Assembly: GCA_002420305.1 (NCBI GenBank)
Contig: DIHT01000056.1
Coordinates: 1-28,388 of the forward strand
Length of the DNA: 28,388 nucleotides
Direction of reading: 5' to 3'
From: Akkermansiaceae bacterium UBA5689
Lineage (GTDB): Bacteria > Verrucomicrobiota > Verrucomicrobiia > Verrucomicrobiales > Akkermansiaceae
Under the pieces are notes generated by a model, which saw nothing but the letters and a program-made list of their open reading frames with translations, was not told where the DNA came from and did not search any database. This document shows positions 1 through 9,284 of this stretch, piece after piece. Made by a program: the position numbers and the translations under genes. Numbering within the stretch: position 1 is the stretch's first letter; each line of letters opens with the position of its first letter.

Positions 1-105
1 AAGGTAGCCAAGAAAGCCACCAAGAAGGTCGCCAAGAAAGCCACCAAGAAGGCAGCCAAGAAAGCGGCGAAGAAAGCTCCCAAGAAGGTCGCTACCAAAG
101 CGGAA
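1..105 (+). repeat. 24-bp in-frame tandem repeats encoding the Lys/Ala-rich tail of RpoD
   Basis: Four consecutive 24-nt units occupy 7-30, 31-54, 55-78 and 79-102. The first two differ only in their last codon (gtc versus gca), the third differs at several bases, and the fourth is more diverged. Each unit encodes eight residues of the AKKATKKV type. This resembles the C-terminal tails of histone H1 and bacterial H1-like proteins. The array probably continues upstream of the window. Confidence 0.85.
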
Positions 106-1770
106 GCTTCCGGGTCTCCAGCAACTGCTGACACCCCCAAGAAGAAGCTCCCCAAGGGAAAGAGCCGGATCGATACACCTGAGATTCAGGAAAAGATGCG
201 GGAGCTCATCAAGCTCGCCAAGGAACAAGACTATCTCACTTATGACGATATCCACGAGATCCTCCCCAAGGATCTCGTCGACCCGACCGATGTTGCTGCC
301 ATCCTCGATCGGTTGCGCAACATGGAATTCAACATCATCGATTCCTCAGAGGTCGATCGCTTTAAAGATAAGAAATCCTCAGATGATGCAGCGGAAGAAA
401 CGAAGGACCAGAAACTCGATATTCTCGATGACCCGGTCCGTATGTATCTGAAACAGATGGGGCAGGTGCCGCTCCTGACCCGGGAGCAGGAGGTTGAAAT
501 TTCAAAGCGGATTGAGGATGCCGAGATCTGCGTACAGAAGTTTCTCCATAAGTTTGGGTTCACGGCCGATAGTTACCTGGCCCTTGCAGACAAGCTTCAG
601 CGGGGTAAGGAACGCTTCGACCGGGTCATTCTCGACAAGAAGATCGAGAGCCGCGAGCGCTACATGAAAACGCTCCCGAAGCTCTGCGATCAGGTGCGTA
701 ACCTCCATGAAGACACCAGCAAGATCTTCAAAAAACTAAGTGCCAAGTCTGTCCGGGGAAAAAAGAAGCTACTGGCCAGCCTCGACAAGAATCTCACGAC
801 CCTTGCGCGCCTTTACAACCGCTTTTACTTCAAGCAGAAGGTCATTGAGGACTTTTGCGAGGAAGTCCGTGAAACGCAGACCAAGATCTGGCGTTACCAA
901 CGCAAGCTTACCTCAAGGCTCAAGGATAAGAAAGAGTTCGAAACCAAGCTGAAGGAACTACAACTCTACTCATGGCATGATCAGGAGCAGTTTGAAGCCA
1001 CTACTGGAGACCTGAATCACTGGCTGCGTGAAGCGCACAAAGCCAAGACGGAAATGGTAGAAGCTAACCTCCGCCTCGTGATCTCTATTGCGAAGAAATA
1101 CACCAATCGAGGGCTCTCTTTCCTTGATCTGATTCAGGAAGGGAACATGGGCCTGATGAAAGCGGTGGAAAAATTTGAATACCGCCGCGGTTACAAGTTT
1201 TCTACCTATGCGACCTGGTGGATTCGTCAGGCTATCACTCGCTCGATCGCCGATCAGGCCCGGACCATTCGGATCCCGGTTCATATGATTGAAACGATCA
1301 ATAAACTCATGCGGGTCCAGAAACAGCTGGTTCAGGAATACGGGAGAGAACCTACCCCCGATGAAATCGCTGAGGAGATTCACCTTCCCGTGGAACGAGT
1401 GCGTGCCGTCCTCAAGATGGCGCAACAACCTATATCGCTGCAGGCTCCCGTGGGAGACAGTGATGACACAAGCTTCGGGGATTTCATTGAGGATAAGACC
1501 GCGGAAAACCCGATGGAAGAAGCTGGCTTCTCCATGCTGAAGGATAAGATCAACGAAGTTCTCGACACTCTTACCGAGCGGGAACGGGAAGTCCTTGAGC
1601 AACGCTTTGGACTCAAGGACGGCTACAGTCGGACTCTTGAAGAGGTGGGTCGTCAATTTCAGGTGACTCGCGAACGGATCCGGCAGATTGAGGCCAAAGC
1701 ACTCAGGAAGATGCGTCACCCCACGCGTATTCGCAAGTTGGAAGGCTTTATCGAGCTGCCAAACATGTAG
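1..1770 (+). CDS. rpoD: Primary RNA polymerase sigma factor (sigma-70/RpoD), 5' end outside window
   Basis: This is the housekeeping sigma factor that directs core RNA polymerase to promoters. The frame is open from base 1, so the true start lies upstream and 589 residues are visible. An ATG at 196 is internal: region 1.1 (IKLAKEQDYLTYDDI) already begins just before it. Residues 1-35 are a Lys/Ala-rich tail of AKKATKK-like units. Region 1.2 is near residue 143 (DDPVRMYLKQMGQVP), followed by a long charged non-conserved region. Region 2 starts near residue 352 (EANLRLVISIAKKY) and includes the core-binding DLIQEGNMGLMKAVEKF and the -10 reading TYATWWIRQAITRSIAD. Region 4.2 lies near residue 545 (TLEEVGRQFQVTRERIRQIE) and is the -35 reading helix-turn-helix. 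A weak hairpin (GCGG/CCGC) follows the stop, without a T-tract. The family assignment is certain; the extent of the N-terminal tail is not visible. Confidence 0.97.
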   Translation, partial: KVAKKATKKVAKKATKKAAKKAAKKAPKKVATKAEASGSPATADTPKKKLPKGKSRIDTPEIQEKMRELIKLAKEQDYLTYDDIHEILPKDLVDPTDVAAILDRLRNMEFNIIDSSEVDRFKDKKSSDDAAEETKDQKLDILDDPVRMYLKQMGQVPLLTREQEVEISKRIEDAEICVQKFLHKFGFTADSYLALADKLQRGKERFDRVILDKKIESRERYMKTLPKLCDQVRNLHEDTSKIFKKLSAKSVRGKKKLLASLDKNLTTLARLYNRFYFKQKVIEDFCEEVRETQTKIWRYQRKLTSRLKDKKEFETKLKELQLYSWHDQEQFEATTGDLNHWLREAHKAKTEMVEANLRLVISIAKKYTNRGLSFLDLIQEGNMGLMKAVEKFEYRRGYKFSTYATWWIRQAITRSIADQARTIRIPVHMIETINKLMRVQKQLVQEYGREPTPDEIAEEIHLPVERVRAVLKMAQQPISLQAPVGDSDDTSFGDFIEDKTAENPMEEAGFSMLKDKINEVLDTLTEREREVLEQRFGLKDGYSRTLEEVGRQFQVTRERIRQIEAKALRKMRHPTRIRKLEGFIELPNM

Positions 1771-1947
1771 AGAATCGCGGGCTCCCGCTTGTCTACTGGG
1801 AATCTTATGCTCAATTAGGCATAGGGGAGTTTCGGCTGGTATCCGCTATTCGAACCTCGGACGCTGACCCGTCTCGAGAACGTGCGGAGCCCGACCCCCC
1901 CTCCAACGACCAACCCTCCCGGCACCTCCCTCAAATCTCGATCATCA

Positions 1948-3180
1948 ATGAGCAGCTACGATGTCAGTGCAGTGCGCTCGGGTTTTCCGATCCTCCAGCA
2001 TGAGGTTCATGGAAAGCCCCTAGTGTATCTCGACAATGCAGCAACCTCTCAGAAACCGGAAGCCGTCCTCGAAGTCAGTCGTCATTACTACGAGCGACTC
2101 AACTCCAACATCCACCGAGGAACTCACCATCTCGCCCAGGAAGCTACCGCAGCTCACGAGAACGCACGCGAGCTCATTGCCCGTCACCTCAATGCCAGCT
2201 CGGCAGAAGAAATCATCTTTACCAGCGGAGCCACCGACGGAATCAATCTTATCAGCTCCACCCTCGGGTATTCCGGAAAAATAAGCCCCGGAGATGTCAT
2301 TGCGATCAGCAACCTTGAGCATCACTCCAACACAGTGCCGTGGCAGATGCTCTGCGACCGATCAGGGGCCGTGCTGGAAGTCATCCCAGTCACAGAAGAA
2401 GGCGCCATCGATCCAGTAGACTTCGATCATCTCCTCGAAAAAACCTCTGGTCGGCTGAAAGTCCTCGCCCTGACCCATATCTCAAATGCTTTCGGCACAA
2501 TTCTGCCTCTTGCCCAAATGATAGAGTCTGCCCATCGGGCAGGAGCCCTCGTGGTTGTAGATGGCGCCCAAGCCGTGCCCCACCTCTCTGTCGATGTCCA
2601 GAAACTCGACGCAGACTTTTATGTCTTCTCCGGCCACAAGGTTTACGCCCCCACGGGCATTGGCGTCCTCTACGGAAAGCACTCACTCCTTGAGGAGCTT
2701 CCTCCGTGGCGAGGTGGCGGAGAAATGATCCGGAAAGTTTCCTACGATGGAACGACCTTCAATGACCTCCCTTATAAGTTTGAAGCAGGCACTCCGAACA
2801 TTGAGGGCGCGATCGCCCTTGCCGCAGCGCTCAATTTTCTTAATGAGCTAGGCCTTCAGAACGTCTCCAATCACGAAAATGCGATGATTCGACGTGCTGC
2901 CGATGCGCTCACGAGCATCAGGGGGCTTATCCTCTACGGACCAAGCGATCGTTCTGGATCATTGTCCTTCAATATCGACGGAATCCATCACTATGACCTT
3001 GGCACCCTCGTAGATAAGATGGGCATAGCCGTTCGCACCGGCCATCATTGCTGCCAACCCCTGATGACTCGCTTTGGCATCACCGGAACCCTCCGAGCAT
3101 CATTTGGATGCTTTAACAACGAGGAAGATGTTGATCGTCTCGCTGAAGCTGTGGAAAAAGGAGTGGAAATGCTGCGCTGA
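1948..3180 (+). CDS. sufS: Cysteine desulfurase, SufS/CsdA type (group II)
   Basis: This PLP enzyme converts cysteine to alanine and passes the sulfane sulfur to Fe-S cluster assembly. The reading frame extends back to a GTG at 1882, but those 22 residues are Pro/Ser/Thr-rich and unlike the family. The ATG at 1948 gives 410 residues, close to the usual ~406. Visible landmarks are YLDNAATSQKP near the N-terminus, IHRGTHHLAQEAT, the PLP-binding Lys231 in SGHKVYAPTGIGVLYG, and the catalytic Cys368 in RTGHHCCQPLM. The short catalytic loop with HHC is typical of SufS rather than IscS. sufE follows 37 nt downstream, so the two are probably co-transcribed. No sufBCD is present in the window, so the cluster-assembly scaffold genes must lie elsewhere. 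Confidence 0.95.
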   Translation: MSSYDVSAVRSGFPILQHEVHGKPLVYLDNAATSQKPEAVLEVSRHYYERLNSNIHRGTHHLAQEATAAHENARELIARHLNASSAEEIIFTSGATDGINLISSTLGYSGKISPGDVIAISNLEHHSNTVPWQMLCDRSGAVLEVIPVTEEGAIDPVDFDHLLEKTSGRLKVLALTHISNAFGTILPLAQMIESAHRAGALVVVDGAQAVPHLSVDVQKLDADFYVFSGHKVYAPTGIGVLYGKHSLLEELPPWRGGGEMIRKVSYDGTTFNDLPYKFEAGTPNIEGAIALAAALNFLNELGLQNVSNHENAMIRRAADALTSIRGLILYGPSDRSGSLSFNIDGIHHYDLGTLVDKMGIAVRTGHHCCQPLMTRFGITGTLRASFGCFNNEEDVDRLAEAVEKGVEMLR

Positions 3181-3217
3181 TACCCCGCAGTATTCCCATG
3201 TATTATTGCCCTTGAAG

Positions 3218-3640
3218 ATGACCATCAACGAACGCCAGGAACAGCTACTCAAGGACTTGAGCCTTTTTCAGGATTGGACCGAGCGCTACGAATACGTCAT
3301 CAGCCTCGGGAGGCAGCTGAATGAGATGCCCCCGGAAAGCAAAACCGAGGACAAGCTCATTGAAGGCTGTCAGTCTCAGGTCTGGCTGGAGGCCTACTTC
3401 GAAGATGGTGGTGTTCACTACAGGGCTGATTCCGACTCTCAAATCACCAAGGGAATGATCGCTCTCTTCATCCACTTTCTGGATGGTGAATCTCCGGAGA
3501 ACATCCTCACTGCGGATTTCGCCTTTATAGAGAAAACGGGACTCAAGGAGCATCTTGCCCCCACACGGGCCAACGCCCTCAATCTCATGGCTATCCAAAT
3601 GAAGCAACGAGCGCTGGATTTTACTGGGGCTCCCGATTGA
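3218..3640 (+). CDS. sufE: Cysteine desulfuration protein SufE
   Basis: This sulfur acceptor for SufS accelerates desulfurase turnover by taking persulfide onto a conserved cysteine. The ATG at 3218 gives 140 residues, matching the ~138 of the family. The frame extends further upstream into sufS, but that part is non-homologous. The acceptor is Cys51 in the hallmark GCQSQVW. Other family features are the N-terminal LFQDWTERYEYVISLG helix and the C-terminal RANALNLMAIQMKQRA. It lies 37 nt after sufS on the same strand, the usual pairing. Its 3' neighbour uvrC is convergent with only 39 nt between the stops, and I see no strong terminator there. Confidence 0.95.
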   Translation: MTINERQEQLLKDLSLFQDWTERYEYVISLGRQLNEMPPESKTEDKLIEGCQSQVWLEAYFEDGGVHYRADSDSQITKGMIALFIHFLDGESPENILTADFAFIEKTGLKEHLAPTRANALNLMAIQMKQRALDFTGAPD

Positions 3641-3679
3641 GTATCCCGGAGTGAGAAGGCGGCGCTCAGGCCAAAGGCC

Positions 3680-5236
3680 CTACTCTCGGTTCAGCCACTT
3701 CAGCATGACCTCGGCAGAGCGCAGGGAGATCCCCGGAAGGACAGCAATCTCTTCCGCGCTTTTTCCACGGATCCGGCTCACAGAGCCAAACTCTGCAAGA
3801 AGAGCAGCTTTCCGTTTTGGAGAGACCCCGGGACAATCGTCCAGTAGGGACTCCTTCATTCGCTTGCGAAAGAGGAGCTCGTTATAATTATTGGCGCAGC
3901 GGTGGGCTTCGTCGCGAATTCGCTGAAGGAGTTTGAGTGCGCCAACCTCGTGACTCAGCACGAGGGGATTGCTTTCACCGGGCCGAAAAATTTCCTCTCG
4001 TTGCTTTGCCAGTCCAATAATCGGCAATTCGTGAAGTCCAAGACGCTGTAACTCGCCCGTTGCCGAACTCAGCTGACCCTTTCCCCCATCCACGATGACA
4101 AGATCGGGCAGGGTAATAGGCGCCCTCCCCTCTTGTGCGAGGCGGCGCATGGACTCCATGATACCTTCCTGGCTATCCACCGCCTCAGGGTTTGCCCTCG
4201 CTCCCTGCTGAAGGATACGAGCATAGCGCCGTCTAATTACTTCCGCCATGCTCGCAAAATCATCCTGACCCTCAACTGTCCTTACTCGATAGCGTCGATA
4301 ATTCTGGTTGTCCGGAACTCCGTCAACGAACCGCACCATGGAGCCGACGATATGACTGCTGCTGACATTCGAAATATCGAAACATTCCATTACCGTTGGT
4401 GAAGCAGGAAGTTGGAGCAGTTCTGCCAGCTCCGCCAGATCATCTAATGGCTTCACGGTGGTAGGAACTCCCCGGCCTCTTGAAAACTGTCGAGTCGGAT
4501 TGAGAGTCCGCTCCAGATTTTGCACGATATCTCTTAATCGAGCCGCTCGTTCGAAATCCATACGGGCCGCCGCTTTCTCCATCTCTTCGACCAGAGACTT
4601 CAAACGTTCTCTTCTCCCCCGACCCTCCAGCAAGGCACTCGCCTGCTCCACCTGTTCAAGGTAAGCCTCCCGGCTGATACTTCCGATACAAGGAGCGCTG
4701 CAGTTCCGTATCACGTCCGCGCTACAATGCTTATGCTCCTTCTTCCCCGGTTCCCTGGTCCGGCAACTCCGAAGCCCAAACTCCTTATTTAACCATGCGA
4801 TAGTACCGCGCAAGGCGCCTGAGTGAGCGAATGGACCAAAATAGCGCGCGCCATCATCCTTTTTAAGGCGGGTCAGAACAAAACGGGGCCAAGGATCAGA
4901 AGGATTAATCTTCGCGAGCAGAAAGCGCTTATCGTCACGGAAGCTGATATTGTATCTCGGCCGATACTGCTTGATCAGCTTCCCCTCCAGCAGAAGTGCC
5001 TCTTGCTCATTTCGAACAAGGTGCACCTCAAAATCCCATATCGCGTCAAGGAGAGCCCGGGTCTTGTGATCTGCGCTCTGCTTCCTCGAGGGCATGAAAT
5101 GGTTTCCCAGCCGCTTCCGGAGGTCACGAGCTTTCCCCACGTAGATCACTGATCCAAGCCGGTCCAGCATGAGGTAGACACCCGGTTGGTGCGGGATATC
5201 CCCAAGCCGGGCTCTCATGTCTGGACGCGCTTTCAT
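3680..5236 (-). CDS. uvrC: UvrABC system protein C (excinuclease subunit), short form
   Basis: UvrC makes both incisions in nucleotide excision repair. The ATG at 5236 gives 518 residues; an ATG at 5218 is also possible. The GIY-YIG nuclease domain covers about residues 10-95, with GVY at 19-21, IYVG at 31-34 and a catalytic-type Glu84. A Cys-rich segment lies at 158-183, and a UVR (UvrB-binding) helix pair at about 208-243. The RNase H-like nuclease domain keeps its probable triad Asp287 (ECFDIS), Asp383 (IVDGG) and His445 (RDEAHR). A helix-hairpin-helix tail lies at about 465-510. Compared with the ~610-residue E. coli protein, the segment between the UVR motif and ECFDIS is shortened by roughly 90 residues. 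The minus-strand frame extends upstream of 5236, but that sequence is unlike UvrC. The gene is divergent from exbB. Confidence 0.95.
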   Translation of the reverse strand: MKARPDMRARLGDIPHQPGVYLMLDRLGSVIYVGKARDLRKRLGNHFMPSRKQSADHKTRALLDAIWDFEVHLVRNEQEALLLEGKLIKQYRPRYNISFRDDKRFLLAKINPSDPWPRFVLTRLKKDDGARYFGPFAHSGALRGTIAWLNKEFGLRSCRTREPGKKEHKHCSADVIRNCSAPCIGSISREAYLEQVEQASALLEGRGRRERLKSLVEEMEKAAARMDFERAARLRDIVQNLERTLNPTRQFSRGRGVPTTVKPLDDLAELAELLQLPASPTVMECFDISNVSSSHIVGSMVRFVDGVPDNQNYRRYRVRTVEGQDDFASMAEVIRRRYARILQQGARANPEAVDSQEGIMESMRRLAQEGRAPITLPDLVIVDGGKGQLSSATGELQRLGLHELPIIGLAKQREEIFRPGESNPLVLSHEVGALKLLQRIRDEAHRCANNYNELLFRKRMKESLLDDCPGVSPKRKAALLAEFGSVSRIRGKSAEEIAVLPGISLRSAEVMLKWLNRE

Positions 5237-5433
5237 CTCTCGCCGGCATTTTAGCGCAAACAAGGGCCAACGCAAAGAGACGACATCGAGACAAGCAGGG
5301 CGTATTACCAGCAAGAACACCAAAATCAGCACCCTGAAGCCCCTGAGTAATCGATTTGAGGCATGATTATGCGCCTGAACAGCAGCCCCCGTGCTTGAAC
5401 GTTGATATCGAGCCGATACAGTCGTGTCGCCCC

Positions 5434-6276
5434 ATGAACCGCACTCTGCTCTTTGTCCTCTCCTTGCTGGCAGCCACAGGCGCCGCTCTGGGAGCAGAAG
5501 AGCCGGGAGACACAACGAAAGTCAACATCCTCGAAATCATCAAGGAGGGAGGACTGATGATGTGGCCACTTGGAGCCCTCTCTATCGGGGCCCTCGTTCT
5601 TATCCTTCTGCTTTTTTTCACGATTCATCGTCGCAACGTGGTCAATGATCAATTCATGCGGGTCGCAGAGAGCCTAATTCGAAAGCGCGACTACCTTGGT
5701 CTGGCTGGGTATGCCCACCGGAGAGGCGAATGCATTGCTCGTATTACCCAGAAAACCTTCGATTTTGTTACAAAGAACCCGGAGGCGAAATTTAACGAGA
5801 TTCGGGATGTGGCAGAGGCCGAGGGGTCCCGCCAGGCCAGTACCCTCAATCAACGGATCAGCTACCTGGCGGATATTGGAGCAATCGCGCCGATGGTCGG
5901 CCTTCTGGGAACCGTATTCGGCATGATTCGAGCCTTTCTCGAAATTAACACTGGAAACGTTGAAGTAGTGCGCCAGATGAAACTTGCAGGCGGGGTCGCT
6001 GAGGCCCTCGTAACTACTGCGAGCGGACTCTCCATAGGGATCCTCGCCATGATTTTCTACTCCGTATTTCGGGGTCGGGTTCAACGCTACCTCACCGAGC
6101 TGGAGGCTGCAGCAACGCACCTTCTCGCTCTTCTGGGTTCCCAGTTCCAGCAGGCGGAACGCTACCGACCTGAGAAGAAAGCGCCGGCACCAGAACCCGC
6201 AGATACATACCAGATACCCCGGAGTCAAAGACCGGCTCCTGCCCGTCCCGGTCAGTCGGACCTGCCAGGCGCGTGA
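5434..6276 (+). CDS. exbB: MotA/TolQ/ExbB-family proton channel protein with signal peptide
   Basis: This is an inner-membrane subunit of a proton-motive-force-driven motor, working with ExbD/TolR. The ATG at 5434 gives 280 residues. The open frame begins at 5356, but the extra 26 residues precede an obvious signal peptide (residues 1-20, MNRTLLFVLSLLAATGAALG), so 5434 is preferred. TM1 lies at about 43-65, followed by a cytoplasmic domain. TM2 at about 146-170 carries the family signature IAPMVGLLGTVFGMIRAF, and TM3 lies at about 190-212 (ALVTTASGLSIGILAMIFYS). The C-terminal 35 residues are Pro/Ala-rich. A cleaved signal peptide and short periplasmic segment before TM1 is a known ExbB variant. 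exbD follows after 21 nt. The substrate or partner is not revealed by the sequence. Confidence 0.92.
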   Translation: MNRTLLFVLSLLAATGAALGAEEPGDTTKVNILEIIKEGGLMMWPLGALSIGALVLILLLFFTIHRRNVVNDQFMRVAESLIRKRDYLGLAGYAHRRGECIARITQKTFDFVTKNPEAKFNEIRDVAEAEGSRQASTLNQRISYLADIGAIAPMVGLLGTVFGMIRAFLEINTGNVEVVRQMKLAGGVAEALVTTASGLSIGILAMIFYSVFRGRVQRYLTELEAAATHLLALLGSQFQQAERYRPEKKAPAPEPADTYQIPRSQRPAPARPGQSDLPGA

Positions 6277-6297
6277 TACAAGGCGATCACTTGCAGG

Positions 6298-6708
6298 ATG
6301 AAATTTAAGTCTCCAAAACCTCCCGAAAGCGTCATTCAACTGGCGCCCATGATTGATATCGTTTTTCTGCTCCTGATTTTCTTTCTCGTAACATGGCAAT
6401 TCTCCCGCTCGGAACAGGACAGCAAGGTAAAGGTTCCGACCTCCAGTCAGGGCCAGGAGGAAACCCGGGCTATCAGTGAGATCAATGTGAATATCCGTCA
6501 AAGCGGCGAACTGGTAATCAATGGCGAGGTTCTCACGGAACAGGAACTACTCACCAAACTTCGTGCAATCGTTGAAGTCTATCAGAACCAGCCGGTGAGA
6601 TTACGGGGCGACGGGGAAATCACTTACCAGACGCTCATGGGGGTGATCGATATTTGCCAAGAGGCGGGTATCTGGAATATTTCCTTCGCTACTCGGAGAC
6701 CTAACTAA
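6298..6708 (+). CDS. exbD: ExbD/TolR-family biopolymer transport protein
   Basis: This is the single-pass partner of ExbB/TolQ that carries the proton-binding aspartate and a periplasmic domain. It has 136 residues, the normal size. The TM helix covers about residues 17-35 (PMIDIVFLLLIFFLV), with the essential Asp20 in the MID motif. The periplasmic domain contains INVNIRQSGELVINGEVL and the terminal ICQEAGIWNISFATRRP, both typical of ExbD. It starts 21 nt after exbB and precedes the TPR genes on the same strand, so a four-gene transcription unit is likely. No TonB or TolA gene follows. Confidence 0.93.
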   Translation: MKFKSPKPPESVIQLAPMIDIVFLLLIFFLVTWQFSRSEQDSKVKVPTSSQGQEETRAISEINVNIRQSGELVINGEVLTEQELLTKLRAIVEVYQNQPVRLRGDGEITYQTLMGVIDICQEAGIWNISFATRRPN

Positions 6709-6788
6709 CCCTAATTGGCCATGAATGCTTGAATTTAAGCATTTTCCCGCCGAGCTTTCCCGGTCCAAAGTTACAGTCCTTCCCTCTC

Positions 6789-9248
6789 ATGCGCAGTTTC
6801 CACAACCTCTCGGCCCTGATCCAGGCTGGGCTGATTGTAACCCTCGTGCTCGCAGGTGAAGGAAGGAGTCAGGATCAAGACCCATCAACAGCCCCCTCTC
6901 TACCGCCCGGGAACCAACCGTTGAAGGCAGATCCATCCAAGGATTTGTTTGAACTCGCACTGCAATCCTACCGGGAAGCAGGAGAGACTACAAACCTGCG
7001 TCGCCGGAATGACACTTACAACGCTGCTGCTCGACAGTTCAACCGGTTCTACCTGCGGTTCAGAGATCACCCGGATGCAATCAAGGCCGTTTATTATCGA
7101 GCGATCTGCCACCAGAAACTCGACAACCAGGAGAACTACCTTACAGGCTTGGATGAAGTTCTTACCTTGAGGAGCACAGGGGCTCTCGTCGGGGCCGCCG
7201 CCTACCAGAGGGCCCTCGAGCATTACAAGTTAAAGCAGTATGCGGAAGCAGAACCCCTTTTCGAGGTCGCAGCCTCAGAATCTGACGAGGCTAGCTACCG
7301 TCATCGTGCATTGTATATCCGCGCGCTCTGTTTTGAAAAACTGGAGAAAAAACAAAAGACTGTTTCCGCCCTGAAAGCCATCCTCGCTGATACCGGATCT
7401 CCTTACCAGCCCAAGGCGGAACGCGTTCTCGCACACCTCTACCTGCAGGAAGGAATGAACGAGGAGGCCCTTGCCCATTTCCTCCACCTTTCAGAGTCTA
7501 CGGATATAAAGACGCGGGCGGATGCAATCCTGCAGTGTGCCCAGCTCGCAAGAAAACTCGGCAAACGGAATTTTGCCCGGAAGTATTTCGAAGATATTCT
7601 GGTAACTCCGGAACTGGAGCAGTGGCATGGGGAGTCACAACTAGCCCTGATGAGTGAAGCCTCCCTAGAAGCCAGGCACAAAGACGTGATCACCTACTAC
7701 GAGCAAGGCGATTACCCGCTCAACAAAGAGCCCCGTGACAGACGACTTCAAATTGCAGCCAAGTCCTATGCCGCTCTGGGCGAGGAACAGAAATCAACGG
7801 CTCTCCTACGAAAGCTCGCTTCAATTTCACCTGACGACCTCACCGCTCTGGAGGCAAGTTACCTCGTTCTTTCCCGGGAGTATCGGGCCCAGGGCGAGGG
7901 CCATTCCCAGCAGATCCAGGCCTTTCTCAAACGATTTGGGAAGAAATATGAGAACGATCCCCGTATTCACAACGCCCGCCTCATGCTCGCGGAAAGCTAC
8001 CACGAAGGCGATCAATTCGCCTTGGCTGTAACCACCTACGAGGCCATCGACCTCACCCACATTGCCGCACAAAATCATCCGGGGTTGCTCTACAGAATGG
8101 CTGACGCACAGCTGAGGGCGGGAAACAAGGAAGCGGCCCTAGACTCCTTCAATCTCCTCATTACAGAGCACCCCGGTCATCCTCAGATCAATAACGCAAT
8201 TGTGAATCGAGCGGAAATCTTCCTGGAAAAAGCAGATACGACCTCAGCCCACAAGGAGTTCGACCGGCTGATCAAGCAGACGGGCCGGGGCGCGCAACAG
8301 GAATACGCGTGGGCACAGAAGGCCATTCTTTATAAGGAGACAATCGATGCGTTCGAGGATGGCAAAGCCCGCCTCAAAGCCCTCGAGGGTTTTACAGAAT
8401 GCCACCTAAGACTTCTCGCGGATTTCCCGGAAAGGGAGAATGCAAAACAGGCTACTTCTCATTTCTGGCTCGGTTGGGCCCTCTATCGTCTCGACCGATT
8501 CGCTGAATGTATCATGCCCTTCCAGCAGGCACGGCAGGTCAAAACTGACTCGCTGCACCGGAGTTCCACCTTGCACCTCGCGCTCGCATACTACCACCTG
8601 CAGGAAAAAGCAGAACTCCAACAGGAACTCGACCTTCTCCTGAGGGATTACAGGGACGAACAAATACCACGGCCTGTCTTCGCATGGCTGGGAAACGCCC
8701 TGCATGATGACCGTAAATACGATGAGGCCTGGAAGTACCTGAGCCGTGCGATTACTCCGGATGAGCCCAGTGAGACCAAGTTACGCACCTGGCGCGCTGC
8801 CGGAGGAAGTGCTCTGGAATCTGGCAATCATGAGGCGTCCCTCCGACCACTGAATATTGTCCTACAGGTTGAGGAAAACGACTACCGCAAAGCGGAAACT
8901 CATTTTCTACTAGGTCGAGCCCACCTTGCTCTCGAGAACACAGAACAGGCGAGGAGTGCCACCGAAGCCTGTCTTTCTCTAAAACCCCAGGGAGATCTTA
9001 ACCCAAGGGCACGCCTGCAACTGGGAGAAATCGCCATGGCCCTTGGCGATCCTGACACCGCGACACAGTATTTCGTTCCAGTCGTAGAGCTCTACAGCAA
9101 AGATCCAGAGATCGCTGTGATTGCGCTTGGCCACGCCATAAGCGCCCTCAAACTCAAGGACACTCCCGAGTCGTTGAAAATCGCACAGGGTTACCGGATG
9201 CGCCTCGAGGAACTCCGTAAGGCAACCCAGGCAGATTCCCGTGATTAA
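6789..9248 (+). CDS. Large exported TPR protein, first of a tandem pair
   Basis: This is a probable periplasmic scaffold of 819 residues made almost entirely of degenerate tetratricopeptide repeats. The frame can start at a TTG at 6729, but the ATG at 6789 places a signal peptide at the N-terminus (MRSFHNLSALIQAGLIVTLV, cleavage perhaps near residue 28), so I chose that. A low-complexity Pro/Ser linker (about 30-50) follows the signal. The repeats show the usual pattern of small and aromatic residues, for example ALYIRALCFEKLEKKQKTV, HFWLGWALYRLDRFAECI and THFLLGRAHLALENTEQA. The C-terminal half is collinear with the next gene. By position it belongs with exbB-exbD and could act as their periplasmic partner, as CpoB/YbgF does with Tol-Pal. 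That role is an inference, and no enzymatic motif is visible. Confidence 0.8.
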   Translation: MRSFHNLSALIQAGLIVTLVLAGEGRSQDQDPSTAPSLPPGNQPLKADPSKDLFELALQSYREAGETTNLRRRNDTYNAAARQFNRFYLRFRDHPDAIKAVYYRAICHQKLDNQENYLTGLDEVLTLRSTGALVGAAAYQRALEHYKLKQYAEAEPLFEVAASESDEASYRHRALYIRALCFEKLEKKQKTVSALKAILADTGSPYQPKAERVLAHLYLQEGMNEEALAHFLHLSESTDIKTRADAILQCAQLARKLGKRNFARKYFEDILVTPELEQWHGESQLALMSEASLEARHKDVITYYEQGDYPLNKEPRDRRLQIAAKSYAALGEEQKSTALLRKLASISPDDLTALEASYLVLSREYRAQGEGHSQQIQAFLKRFGKKYENDPRIHNARLMLAESYHEGDQFALAVTTYEAIDLTHIAAQNHPGLLYRMADAQLRAGNKEAALDSFNLLITEHPGHPQINNAIVNRAEIFLEKADTTSAHKEFDRLIKQTGRGAQQEYAWAQKAILYKETIDAFEDGKARLKALEGFTECHLRLLADFPERENAKQATSHFWLGWALYRLDRFAECIMPFQQARQVKTDSLHRSSTLHLALAYYHLQEKAELQQELDLLLRDYRDEQIPRPVFAWLGNALHDDRKYDEAWKYLSRAITPDEPSETKLRTWRAAGGSALESGNHEASLRPLNIVLQVEENDYRKAETHFLLGRAHLALENTEQARSATEACLSLKPQGDLNPRARLQLGEIAMALGDPDTATQYFVPVVELYSKDPEIAVIALGHAISALKLKDTPESLKIAQGYRMRLEELRKATQADSRD

Positions 9249-9284
9249 TCTTTCTCCATCACAAATACGCTCTCAGCTTTCAAC

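Noticed and set aside
1836..1890. Minus-strand tRNA-like end (GGTTCGAAT followed by a terminal ACCA) upstream of sufS
   Set aside because: The bases flanking TTCGAAT do not pair as a T-stem, and no acceptor, D or anticodon arms can be formed.
5395..5422. Promoter-like TTGAAC and TACAGT with 16-bp spacing upstream of exbB
   Set aside because: Each box matches only 4 of 6 consensus bases, and the implied transcript would start only a few bases before the ATG.
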